A stretch of DNA of 10,968 nt from Spirogloea muscicola. Its lineage: Eukaryota > Streptophyta > Zygnematophyceae > Spirogloeales > Spirogloeaceae. The DNA lies in assembly GCA_009602725.1 (NCBI GenBank), contig WELB01000083.1:495683-506650 (forward strand), given 5' to 3'. Below are positions 1 to 6,836 of the stretch, piece after piece. Position numbers and translations under genes: made by a program. Within the stretch, counting starts at the first letter, position 1; every line of letters starts with the position of its first letter. A model generated the notes under the pieces. It saw nothing but the letters and a program-made list of their open reading frames with translations. It was not told the DNA's origin and did no database searches.

Positions 1-131
1 GGGGGGGGGGGAGGAGAAAAGGGAGGGAGGGAGGGAAGGAGGGAGGGAGGGAGAAATAAAATGTCTATGAACCTACGATTGCAATTACAGTAGTTAGACC
101 TCGCCTCCTGCAATTGCTAGTGCGGCGTCAG
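1..131 (+). repeat. 3' part of VAMP71 intron 1, with G-run and GGGA repeats
   Basis: The window opens with 11 G residues followed by a GGGA/GGAGGGA tract to about position 53. The tract has more than four G3 runs with one- to three-base spacers, so a G-quadruplex is possible on the plus (sense) strand. The stretch ends in a CAG acceptor at 129-131, just before the first recognisable VAMP71 codons, so it is read as intron. The other long introns of this gene are pyrimidine-rich on the same strand; this tract is the opposite. Confidence 0.6.
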
Positions 132-1432
132 GAAATGCGAGCATCATCGCGCGGCGCATCCTGGAGAAGCTCGCCGCTCCGCCGCCGCCCGCCAACGCCG
201 ACGGCGACGCGGCGGGGCCCAGCGGCGGGAGCGACGCCTTGCGAGAGGAGAGCCGCGCCTCCTACTCCCAGGACCGGCACATCTTCCACATCGTGCGAGC
301 CGACGGCCTCGTCTTCCTCTGCATGGCCGACGACGCCTTTGGCCGTGCGTGCCTCCACCTCCCTTCCCCTTACCCCTCCCTCCTCTCGGGTTCCTCTGTC
401 CCACTTTGCTTCCCTCGTCTTGCCAATTCCTGATGTCCTCCCTCCTCCAGTCTTCCACCTCCCCAACTTCCAACCTCAGCATATTAGCCACAGCGATCCT
501 CACGCAACTTCCGTTGTTCTCCCTGACCAATCTCCCCACCTCGTGTACCCTCAGGGCGCATCCCCTTTGCGTTCCTGGAGGACATACGTACGCGGTTCGG
601 CCGCACATACGGCCGGGCGGCGGGGACCGCGCTCGCGTACGCGATGAACGACGAGTTCTCGCGCGTCCTCCACCAGCAGATGGAGTACTTTTCCGGCAAT
701 CCAGCAGCCGACGCCGTCTCCCGTGTTCGGGGCGAGATTGACGAGGCCCGTTCCAAAACCCATTAACTTCCTCAAGGCAGGATGTCTACTTGGTATTGCA
801 GGTTCAAGTCCCACACTTCACTTAGCTCACTTAGAAATGTAAGGTATTGTGTTCAGGTGAAAGCAGTGATGGTGGAGAATATCGACAAGGTGCTAGAGCG
901 CGGCGACCGGCTGGAGCTGCTGGTGGACAAGGCCGCGGGCCTGCACGACTCCACGCTGCGCTTCCGGAAGCAGAGCCGGCGCCTGCGGCAGTCCCTCTGG
1001 CTCAAGAACGTCAAGCTCATGTGCACACCCCCCCTCCCCTCCCACCTTTCGATGCTCCTGCCCGTCCTTCCCTCCTCCGTCCTTCCCTCCTCCTTCCTCT
1101 ACCTCTGTCTACCTCCCTCCTTCCTTCTGCTTTCCCTTTTGTCCCTGCCTAATCCTCAACTCCCTTCCCCGTCCCTCATGCCCTCCGTGTTTCTGATCAC
1201 TCTCACCATCAAGCCACTCATAATTCATCGTGTGGGTCGCGGCGTTTGACCATTGATGCCATAGGCATCATTGCTTGACAGCCGGCCAGAGTGCCGCCGT
1301 CGTGGCCAGCGGCCTGACGCATGGGCGCGGTCGGCCGCATCTTGCAGGCTGGCCATGTCGGCGGGCATCCTCTTCCTGCTCTACCTCCTCGTCGCTGCGT
1401 TCTGCGGCAGCCTCACGCTTAGCTCCTGCTGA
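132..1432 (+). CDS. VAMP71: VAMP71-type longin R-SNARE (VAMP7 family), 5'-partial, four exons
   Basis: Exons read as 132-344, 555-745, 857-1020 and 1348-1432 (TGA); all joins keep frame and give about 217 residues. Exons 132-344 and 555-745 encode the longin domain, with plant VAMP71-like stretches (RRILEKL, SQDRHIFHI, DGLVFLCMADDAFGRR, YAMNDEFSRVLHQQMEYF). Exon 857-1020 is the R-SNARE helix (VENIDKVLERGDRLELLVDK) with the zero-layer Arg in LERGD. The last exon is a single C-terminal membrane anchor with a short Cys-containing tail. In plants this family drives fusion at the vacuole and late endosome as the v-SNARE of a four-helix complex. The first longin strands (about 25 residues) lie in an exon left of the window. 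Oddities: about 20 extra Ala/Pro/Gly-rich residues between RRILEKL and SQDRHI, and a GC-AG intron at 746-856. VAMP71 fits better than VAMP72 because of the FRKQSRRLR...FCGSLTLSSC end. Confidence 0.93.
345..554 (+). other. VAMP71 intron, pyrimidine-rich
   Basis: Donor GTGCGT follows C344 and acceptor TCAG ends at 554. The split codon reforms CGG (Arg), giving FGRRIPFAFLE, as in plant VAMP71. Long C/T runs fill the intron. Confidence 0.85.
746..856 (+). other. VAMP71 intron with a GC donor (GC-AG)
   Basis: Exon 555-745 ends RVRGEIDE and exon 857-1020 starts VKAVMVENI. Joining them exactly as the family requires places the donor at GAG|GCCCGT and the acceptor at TTCAG|GTG. Nearby GT sites would delete or replace conserved residues at the start of the SNARE helix. 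Confidence 0.75.
1021..1347 (+). other. VAMP71 last intron, pyrimidine-rich
   Basis: Donor GTGCAC follows AT of a split Met codon; acceptor CTTGCAG is at 1341-1347. About 140 nt (1022-1160) are nearly pure C/T. It separates the SNARE helix from the membrane-anchor exon. Confidence 0.85.
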
Positions 1433-2021
1433 CAGTGCCAAGCACTCCTGGTGCCAGCAAGCAACTGTCCCGGACAAATGTTATTGCAATTATTACCCTC
1501 AACCCAGCGATTAGTTCTACTGGACATGCCCCGGACGAGTGGAGTTGAGCCCCACATTGGGGCAGCCCCAGCCAGGCGCTGCGCCAGCACACGAGTGGCC
1601 AGGACTGCAGCTGCAGAAAGGTAAGGATGCCCAGCAGCAAGTACAGTGGACCACTTGTGCCAGCGGCATGGGCGGTGTTGACGGTGACAATGCAAGAGGC
1701 TAGTACCCCGTATGCCGTGCCTCCGCTGCGCCGCCACCGCCACCGCACCGCCGCCTGGGGCTGCATGAAGCCACAGCTTGTGTGTTCATTGAGCTCGGCG
1801 CCCGGCAACACTAGGCCCAGCCTACCACCACCACCAAAGCTACTAGCTGCGCTACGCGCCCTGTCCCACCACTGTGCACGTGTCGCTTCAGCCAGCTCCA
1901 TCATGCCCTACTTAGGTACTCTAGCGAGACGGAGCTATATTGCGCGGCAGCCACCCGCTTTTGCTGCCGTCGAGCTTGCCACCGCCGACGCGCCCAGTAG
2001 GCATGCCACTTGTCGTTCTCT
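1433..2021. other. Convergent intergenic region / probable VAMP71 3' UTR
   Basis: No gene is recognised here. The stretch follows the VAMP71 stop and faces the convergent RTF2 gene. A canonical-looking donor (AG|GTAAGG) lies at 1618-1625 on the plus strand and could belong to a UTR intron. The minus strand stays open over 1419-1904 and has a hydrophobic run near 1620-1730, but no family match or coding support is visible. Confidence 0.4.
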
Positions 2022-2554
2022 TTACTCGTCTGTTAGATTAGAAACATGAGCAAGTGAGTGTAGTACAATGAGAAACTTCTGTACAAGCAGAAGCATATAC
2101 AAGCATTGAAATAGTAGAAATCGTCCATCCTTTCGAGCAACAACTGCTGCTCTTATAGGAACGTCGGCGTGTAAGAGCATAGGCGGTGCCTGTGTTCTGC
2201 ATGGTCCGGATCCCTGACATGCCAACTCATAACATAGATTCGAAGCAGCGGATTGGCATGTATATGGTCCAAGCACAGGTCTCGGTGCAGAGATGCTTGC
2301 ACCTCATGTTACACACAGGCCCGCAGTGAAGCCTAACTGACAAGCAGCCATGGCTTAGAACCTAGCTACTAGCAGGCCGGCAGGGAAATAGCATACATAC
2401 GCAATGCATCAGGACTCTGATACAAGCCAGTAGAGGAGTAAGGCCCATGTCTCTGAACTAGCAGCCAACATGAAACACTGAGAGGACTAAGCTTCAGTCA
2501 CACAGGCGGACTGCGCGCCGCCAGCTGACGGCCGCACCACTGACCACCCACGTC
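2022..2554 (-). other. Probable RTF2 3' UTR
   Basis: AT-richer, non-coding-looking sequence directly downstream of the RTF2 stop on the minus strand. No AATAAA signal is seen on that strand. A TGTAA, the poly(A) signal common in green algae, occurs on the minus strand near 2321-2325. The 3' end is not fixed. Confidence 0.35.
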
Positions 2555-3363
2555 TCAGTTACGGCCAATGGGAAGGTTGCGACACATGAACGTCTCCTTG
2601 GCCGCGGCCTCTGCGACCGCCGCCCGCGAGACGAAGATGGAGCGGTACACCGCGGACGTGGCGTGCTTCGGCACGGCGGTGGCCGGCCCCCGCGGCCGCT
2701 TGACCACCGGCGGCGCCACGCGGTCGGACCCCTTGGGCCGCGCCGCCTCCGCAGCCGCGGCCGCAGCTTCCGCCTTTCGCTTCGCTGGGGCTGTCGTAGC
2801 GGCTGCATGCGAAGCCGCCTCGGCATGACCACCGACGCCGGCGATGGCAGCCGCTCTGCCAGCTGCCGGGCTCGCCTCCACGGTCAAGGCCTCCGCAGAA
2901 CGCGAAGTCGCTGCGGCGGCACAGCTGAGCCGCTTGCGCTCCTCGCGGCGCGCGGTGGCGCGGGCCTCCATGCCGGCTCGCAGCGCCGCCGCCTCCTCCT
3001 CTGTGGGGTTGATCGGGACAGCCTCGGCCTCGCCGGCGTGCAGGTTATGGCAGACGAGGCACTCGGCGGCGGCAGCCTTGGTGGCGCCGGCCTCGCGCAG
3101 CGCCCGCGCGCTCACCACATGGCCGCACGGCCGCAGTGCCACGAACCGGAACCGCCCATTGCACTCCAGGCCCGTGACCGGGCAGTGCCACCGGGCACCA
3201 CCGGCGGCGGGGTTCTCGGTGAGGTGCACGGTGAGGATGTCGCGGAGGCCGCGGATGTGGCGGAGGCGCGGCGGGAGCTCCTTGGCCACGAGCGCCGCGA
3301 CCAGCGCCTCCTTGTTGAAGAGGTTTCCGAGCTCGTCCACAGCTAGTGGCGGCCGCAGCTCCT
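2555..3363 (-). CDS. RTF2: RTF2-type zinc-finger protein (replication termination factor 2 family), main exon, 5'-incomplete
   Basis: A single open exon of about 269 residues, read from a CAG acceptor (3366-3364) to TGA at 2557-2555. It begins with the Rtf2 core (ELRPPLAVDELGNLFNKEAL), continues with IRGLRDILTVHLTENP, then a RING-like Zn-binding set: CPVTG near 3184, CGH near 3127 and CLVC near 3061-3052. The second half is Ala-rich low complexity with two basic patches resembling nuclear signals (AKRK and VKRPRG, near 2780 and 2710), and ends in the conserved YRSIF element near 2640. In fission yeast Rtf2 acts at stalled forks; in plants it is linked to pre-mRNA splicing; both roles are nuclear. 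The N-terminal MGGDGG-like start was not found upstream, perhaps because of the gap at 3941. The acceptor could also be two bases further in. Confidence 0.9.
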
Positions 3364-3655
3364 CTGCGTGCAGCAGGTTGGAGGTAAGAAGCAAGAAGGG
3401 CAGCAAACCTTCAGTGAGGGTGGCAGCACTCGCCCCTGATTCGCTTGCGAGAAGGCATGGGGGAGGAGGGACAGCAGGGAGGAGGGAGGAGGAGGGTCAC
3501 AGATGTTGTGCGGACGGGCATACAACGATGCAGGAGCAAGGAGGGTCCGAGTAGTAGGAAGGAGATGATACTCAGGGGTACAAAAGAGCGGAAGCAAAGA
3601 GCAGAAGCGTGGGAGGAAGAGGGAGACGTGAGAAAAAAGGAGGGGATGGAGAGGA

Positions 3656-3662
3656 GGGCGAG

Positions 3663-3693
<31 letters not shown>

Positions 3694-3726
3694 GAGAGGG
3701 CGAGGGCGATGGAGAGGGCGAGGGAT
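3656..3726. repeat. Degenerate GAGGGC hexamer tandem repeat
   Basis: At least five perfect GAGGGC copies at 3656-3690 are followed by GAAGGA/GAGGGC/GATGGA variants. The tract is G-quadruplex-prone on the plus strand. Apparent proteins from it (Arg/Ala- or Pro/Ser-rich) are repeat artefacts. Confidence 0.85.
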
Positions 3727-3829
3727 AGAACGAGGGAGAGGGAGAGGGAGCGGGAGAGCGAGAGAGAGAGTAAGAGGAAGAGAGGGGGAGAGGGGGAGAG
3801 AGGGGGAAGGGGGTTGGGAGGGAGGGAGG

Positions 3830-3940
<111 letters not shown>

Positions 3941-3941
3941 N
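3941..3941. other. Single N, probable assembly join
   Basis: The only N sits exactly between the GA array and unrelated GC-rich sequence. Distance and order across it are not trustworthy. Confidence 0.8.
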
Positions 3942-4265
3942 CCGGGCTTGACTGCCGCCGTCGCCGACCGCCAGCTCGCGGCGGCGGCGGCGGCGCTGGT
4001 TGGCGGCGGCGGCCTTCTGCCGAGCACTGGCCCCGGCTCCGCCGTCGCCCTGCCGGAGGCATCGCTGGGCCAGGGGGACAAGCGGGATAGGCGGCCGCCC
4101 TGGGGTGATAATTCCGACGACGAGGCCTTTGACGGCGGCGGCGGCGGCGAAAGCGGCGGCGGCGGCGGCGGCGGCGGCGATTGCGGCGGCGGCGGCTGCG
4201 GCGGTGGCGGCGGGGTGAGCGACCTAGGCGGACCGGCGTGGAGGTTGAACCCTAACAATGAATGA
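3942..4265 (+). CDS. Possible exon of an unrecognised Ala/Gly-rich protein
   Basis: The frame is open from the N to TGA at 4263-4265 with strongly G/C-ending codons, as in the recognised exons here. It reads as an Ala-rich start (RQLAAAAAALVGGGG), an ordinary middle (LGQGDKRDRRPPWGDNSDDE), then a Gly-rich run with interspersed Cys (about 4132-4214). A strong donor GG|GTGAGC at 4215 suggests the exon may end at 4214 rather than at the TGA. There is no start codon in this frame, so it would be internal or 3'-terminal. No family is recognised. GC-rich trinucleotide repeats can stay open by chance in several frames, and the sequence left of the N may not truly be its neighbour. Confidence 0.35.
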   Translation, partial: PGLTAAVADRQLAAAAAALVGGGGLLPSTGPGSAVALPEASLGQGDKRDRRPPWGDNSDDEAFDGGGGGESGGGGGGGGDCGGGGCGGGGGVSDLGGPAWRLNPNNE

Positions 4266-4475
4266 CACTCGTAGTGATTTATCTGATCATAAAGCACATA
4301 AGAGGAATTTAAAGGCGCGGGCAGACGTCGTCGGGGGGACGGCTTGCCAGGTCGACGTCAACCGTGATCCTGCATCCCCGTCTGCAATGCAGACCAATGT
4401 CATGCCAAAATTTGATGTGTCGCCACCTGGAGGTGTTGGTTAGAAATTTGGGGCCCTTCATCATCCCCTCCCAAA
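4266..4475. other. Unannotated spacer
   Basis: No gene or repeat is recognised. If the donor at 4215 is real, this would be intron. Confidence 0.3.
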
Positions 4476-4510
4476 AGAAGAAGTGGCTCTCCCAATGGGG
4501 GCAAGGGCTG
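4476..4510. repeat. 35-bp repeat core, copy 1
   Basis: The sequence AGAAGAAGTGGCTCTCCCAA and the following GTGGGGGC-type bases recur identically at 4556-4590 and 5299-5333. A diverged copy starts at 5491. Just after this copy, GCTTCT-GTG-AGAAGC forms a 6-bp hairpin. Confidence 0.95.
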
Positions 4511-4527
4511 GCTTCTGTGAGAAGCTA

Positions 4528-4701
4528 GGTGGTCCATCCTCCCCCGTTCTGCCATAGAAGAAGTGGCTCTCCCAATGGGGGCAAGGGCTGTGAGAAGCCA
4601 GCCCGAAAAGAATTGACAAGGTTCGAAGGGGCCAAACTACGAGCTAAGCAGCGACTGCGGGGCCTGAAGAGGCTATGGCAGAACGGGGGAGGATGGACCA
4701 C
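4528..4701. repeat. Inverted repeat, 29-bp perfect arms (4528-4556 / 4673-4701)
   Basis: The arm GTGGTCCATCCTCCCCCGTT...CCATAG at 4528-4556 is the exact reverse complement of 4673-4701. The 116-bp interior carries the repeat unit starting at 4556. A third arm copy with one change is at 5416-5444. No flanking target-site duplication was identified. Confidence 0.95.
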
Positions 4702-4709
4702 TTAGTAGT
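4556..4709. repeat. 154-bp direct repeat, copy A
   Basis: Matches 5299-5452 at a constant offset of 743 bp with three substitutions (4663, 4678 and 4703) and no gaps by hand alignment, about 98% identity. This implies a recent duplication or recent spread. Confidence 0.96.
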
Positions 4710-4710
4710 G

Positions 4711-4740
4711 CCATAGCCTCTCTCTCTCTCTCTCTCTCTC
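4711..4740. repeat. (CT)n microsatellite
   Basis: A CTCTCT run of about 28 bp lies directly before the next repeat unit. It is the only simple repeat inside the island. Confidence 0.95.
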
Positions 4741-4741
4741 C

Positions 4742-4816
4742 AAGAAGAAAGTGCTCGCCCATAGAGAAGAGGGGCTTGGCAAAGCCAGCCCAAAACAGAA
4801 TGGACAATGTCCAAAG
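4742..4816. repeat. ~75-bp repeat unit, diverged copy
   Basis: Same layout as the units at 4556 and 5299: GAAGAA...GCTC-CCCAT, then GGGGCT-TGGCAA-AGCCAGCCC, then CAGAATGGACAATGTCC. The left half resembles 5618-5636 and the right half 6783-6826, where the retrotransposon fragment lies between the two halves. Confidence 0.85.
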
Positions 4817-5000
4817 CCAAAGAAAGAGGAGCCGGAAAAAGGACTACACTACAAAACACTGCAGAACACTACAGAACAGAGACGATGCAGAGGGAAGCTC
4901 AGTACCCACGAGTGAGCACCATCAGGTCTGAGTAGCTCGCTGCAGGGAAAGAGGCACTGCGCCAAGTGCAAGCGCGGCCAGATTAACTGGTGGCTGGGAG

Positions 5001-5035
5001 AGGCCAGCCCAAAAGAATGGACAAGGTCTGAAGGA
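5001..5035. repeat. Partial repeat unit (right half)
   Basis: GGCCAGCCCAAAAGAATGGA followed by CAAGGTCTGAAGG matches the right half of the unit. With 4990-5000 it can fold as GGCTGG-loop-CCAGCC. Confidence 0.85.
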
Positions 5036-5230
5036 GTCGGAATGCTAAGGGTTTGCCGAGACCCAGAGGCGGCGGCCATAGCACGGCCTGCTCGCGTGTG
5101 GACGGCGTGGGCAAGGGAGCGTTGAAGCAATACGGCCAGGCGCATGCGGAAGACTTGTGCGAGCGAACCGGCGGCGTTGAAGCCGGGCATCGCCCCTGGC
5201 AGACCCCGGCCGCCGGTCTTCAAGCCCCGT
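5036..5230. other. GC-rich segment within the repeat island
   Basis: This GC-rich stretch stays open on the plus strand in one frame to a TAA at about 5232, and the minus strand is also open. No domain is recognised. It may be part of a larger, unknown element or captured host sequence. Confidence 0.25.
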
Positions 5231-5231
5231 A

Positions 5232-5398
5232 ATTGCTGCTTAGCTCGTAGTTTGGCCCCTTTCGAACCTAGTCAATTCTTTACGGGCTGGCTTCTCACAG
5301 AAGAAGTGGCTCTCCCAATGGGGGCAAGGGCTGTGAGAAGCCAGCCCGAAAAGAATTGACAAGGTTCGAAGGGGCCAAACTACGAGCTAAGCAGCGAC
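5232..5398. repeat. Fold-back: ~69-bp inverted arms around a 28-bp loop
   Basis: 5232-5300 is the reverse complement of 5329-5398 with about two substitutions and one 1-bp indel. Both arms are the unit half running from TGAGAAGCCAGCCC through GGTTCGAAGG to GAGCTAAGCAGC. The loop (5301-5328) carries the GAAGTGGCTCTCCC core. Transcribed RNA would form a long near-perfect hairpin. Confidence 0.93.
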
Positions 5399-5452
5399 TG
5401 CGGGGCTTGAAGAGGCTATGACAGAACGGGGGAGGATGGACCACTCAGTAGT
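5299..5452. repeat. 154-bp direct repeat, copy B
   Basis: Partner of 4556-4709, with three substitutions. Its left 100 bp is also the right arm and loop of the 5232-5398 fold-back. Confidence 0.96.
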
Positions 5453-5490
5453 TACGAGTGAGGAACCTCAAATCCGACAGACTAGCTGCC

Positions 5491-5617
5491 GAAGAAGTGG
5501 CTCTCCCAGCGGGGGAGAAGGCTCTTCCAGTAGAGCGTGACGTGATTGATGTGATTGGCTTAGCCCAGAGAAAAAAAATCAATGAACAGACGGGGCCAGA
5601 AATCAACTAGAGCAGGA
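5491..5617. repeat. Diverged repeat-core copy and spacer
   Basis: GAAGAAGTGGCTCTCCCAGC starts at 5491 and then departs from the consensus. The rest, including an A8 run near 5570, is unrecognised and leads to the next core copy at 5618. Confidence 0.6.
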
Positions 5618-5676
5618 AGAAGAAGACGGCTCGCCCATAAGGAAGGATAGAATTTCGTGTATTTGAAACAAACGAA

Positions 5677-5688
5677 GGCCAAATGGCC
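5677..5688 (-). other. Small palindromic hairpin near element 3' end
   Basis: GGCC-AAAT-GGCC (or a 5-bp stem with a 2-nt loop) lies about 57 nt past the stop on the element strand. Some LINE families need a 3' stem-loop for RT recognition; the role here is inferred. Confidence 0.35.
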
Positions 5689-5744
5689 AAGTACATGGGC
5701 AAGCACATCTTAAGACCTACATAACCTGATGCAGATTGACCCGC

Positions 5745-6833
5745 TCAGTAACCACGGGTCAAAACATGAAGGTCCCTAACCGATGCCTGCATACTAGATG
5801 GCAGATACGAAGCCCTTCTGCCACCAACTAGAGCTCGCCCAGCTTTCTGGTGCAAAGCATTAGCCTGAGCACACTGCAAAAAGGCCGAAACTCGTCGTCG
5901 CAAGAACGACAGATATGCAGCTGGCAAGCCCATCTCAGCCGAGAACACATCTGCATGTCGTGTGTAGCCTAGATTGGCAATATTTTGAAGGGAAGTGTGG
6001 AAACGAGAACCTATGCAGCCAAAAATGTCAACGGCCACTGGCAGGAGCTGATCGCATCGGGGGTGATTGGAGTAGTGCTGCAACTTTCTTTGTTCAGCAC
6101 TGCCCACTGCGTGGCCAGCGATGTGTGTCGATGCTGGACCTTTATAGGCCTCCGTAACCACAACATCGACCAAAGCCCGTGGTCCTCCACCAGGTTGCAC
6201 GCCCACAATGTCAAGTGTGCGGCGATGATGACGTCCCTGGGCATCCGTGGTGACAGGCATGATGTTGTTCACTTCCACGACCGCACGGTACCCGGCGTCG
6301 CGCTTCAAACCCGCCAGAGCATCACGGAGGAGGTTGTGGATGCCCACCACTTCTGGTCCAGTGGGGCATCGCAGCATGTGAGTGGCGAGCTCAGCACCCT
6401 CTGCACGGAAGCCGCACTCACACTGGCGCACCCCAATCAGGCAGTTAGGTGGGAGGTCGAGGAAGGGTTGAAGCAACGTCTGAAAGGCCTCGGAGCTGAT
6501 GCTGAAGGCGCTGGCCACGGCGTTTGAGGTGATCCAGTCTGTGGCTTCAGGCGTGGCGAGGGAAGTAGGTCTTGCCAGGCTCCTTGGATTGTTGTGAATC
6601 TTTGGCAGCCTCCTCAAGCTTCTACGGCGCTCATCTTCCACTGCCGTAACCAGTCTGGATTGTGCCCCTCTATCCGAAGCTTGGGCGAGGGCGGAGAATG
6701 GCGTGAGCAGGGGTTGTATAGAGGGGAAAGAGCCGATTGCCGAGTCACGGATGCTCCTTAGATCCGCTTGGAAGGGTTTAAAAGAGGGGCTAACAAAGCC
6801 AGCCCAGAAAAGAATGGACAATGTCCGCAGGCC
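5745..6833 (-). pseudogene. Retrotransposon polyprotein C-terminus: Zn-finger plus nuclease-like domain, 5'-truncated
   Basis: Open for about 360 codons from an in-frame stop (6836-6834) to TAA/TGA-type termination at 5745, with no ATG near its beginning, so it is a fragment. Counting from 6821: residues 105-128 (FSISSEAFQTLLQPFLDLPP) resemble the segment after the RT domain in algal and protist non-LTR elements. C134, C136, H148 and C152 (CEC...THMLRC) form a CCHC finger. R-TLDIVGV (D204) and ALVDVVVTE (D219) give a D-x14-D pattern like PD-(D/E)XK-type nucleases. PVAVDIFGCIGSRFHTSL (260-280) matches the conserved GAIG element seen near the ends of such proteins. In intact elements this region follows the RT and would act in target-site cleavage and binding. 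There is no frameshift within the remnant, so it is fairly young. Its first 15 codons coincide with the repeat unit that recurs through the island. Confidence 0.75.
6783..6826. repeat. Right half of the split ~75-bp unit
   Basis: AGAGGGGCT-AACAA-AGCCAGCCC and the following GAATGGACAATGTCC match 4764-4815. The hairpin stem GGCT/AGCC is kept with a different loop. It overlaps the first codons of the retrotransposon fragment. Confidence 0.85.
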
Positions 6834-6836
6834 TCA

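Larger units (their letters stand above)
5618..6836 (-). mobile_element. 5'-truncated non-LTR-retrotransposon-like element, split-unit borders
   Basis: The island contains a minus-strand element whose only coding remnant is the C-terminal region at 5745-6833. At its 3' side (5618-5636) lies the left half of the ~75-bp unit and at its 5' side (6783-6826) the right half, in the same order and strand as the intact unit at 4742-4816. Downstream of the stop, a small GGCC-AAAT-GGCC hairpin sits at 5677-5688. No reverse transcriptase or apurinic endonuclease domain is present in the window, no poly(A) tail is seen and no target-site duplication was confirmed. Confidence 0.65.

Noticed and set aside
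798-815. GGTTCAAGTCC, a perfect tRNA B-box, in a VAMP71 intron
   Set aside because: The flanks do not pair as a T-arm stem and no acceptor, D- or anticodon arm is found; not a tRNA gene.
1381-1904. Open minus-strand frames with a hydrophobic stretch near 1620-1730
   Set aside because: They overlap the VAMP71 anchor exon, lack any recognised motif and have competing open frames on the other strand. Kept only as a note in the intergenic entry.
4476-5650. CRISPR-like array from regularly recurring 35-bp cores
   Set aside because: Spacing is irregular, flanks are themselves repeated and inverted, and the context is a eukaryotic genome.
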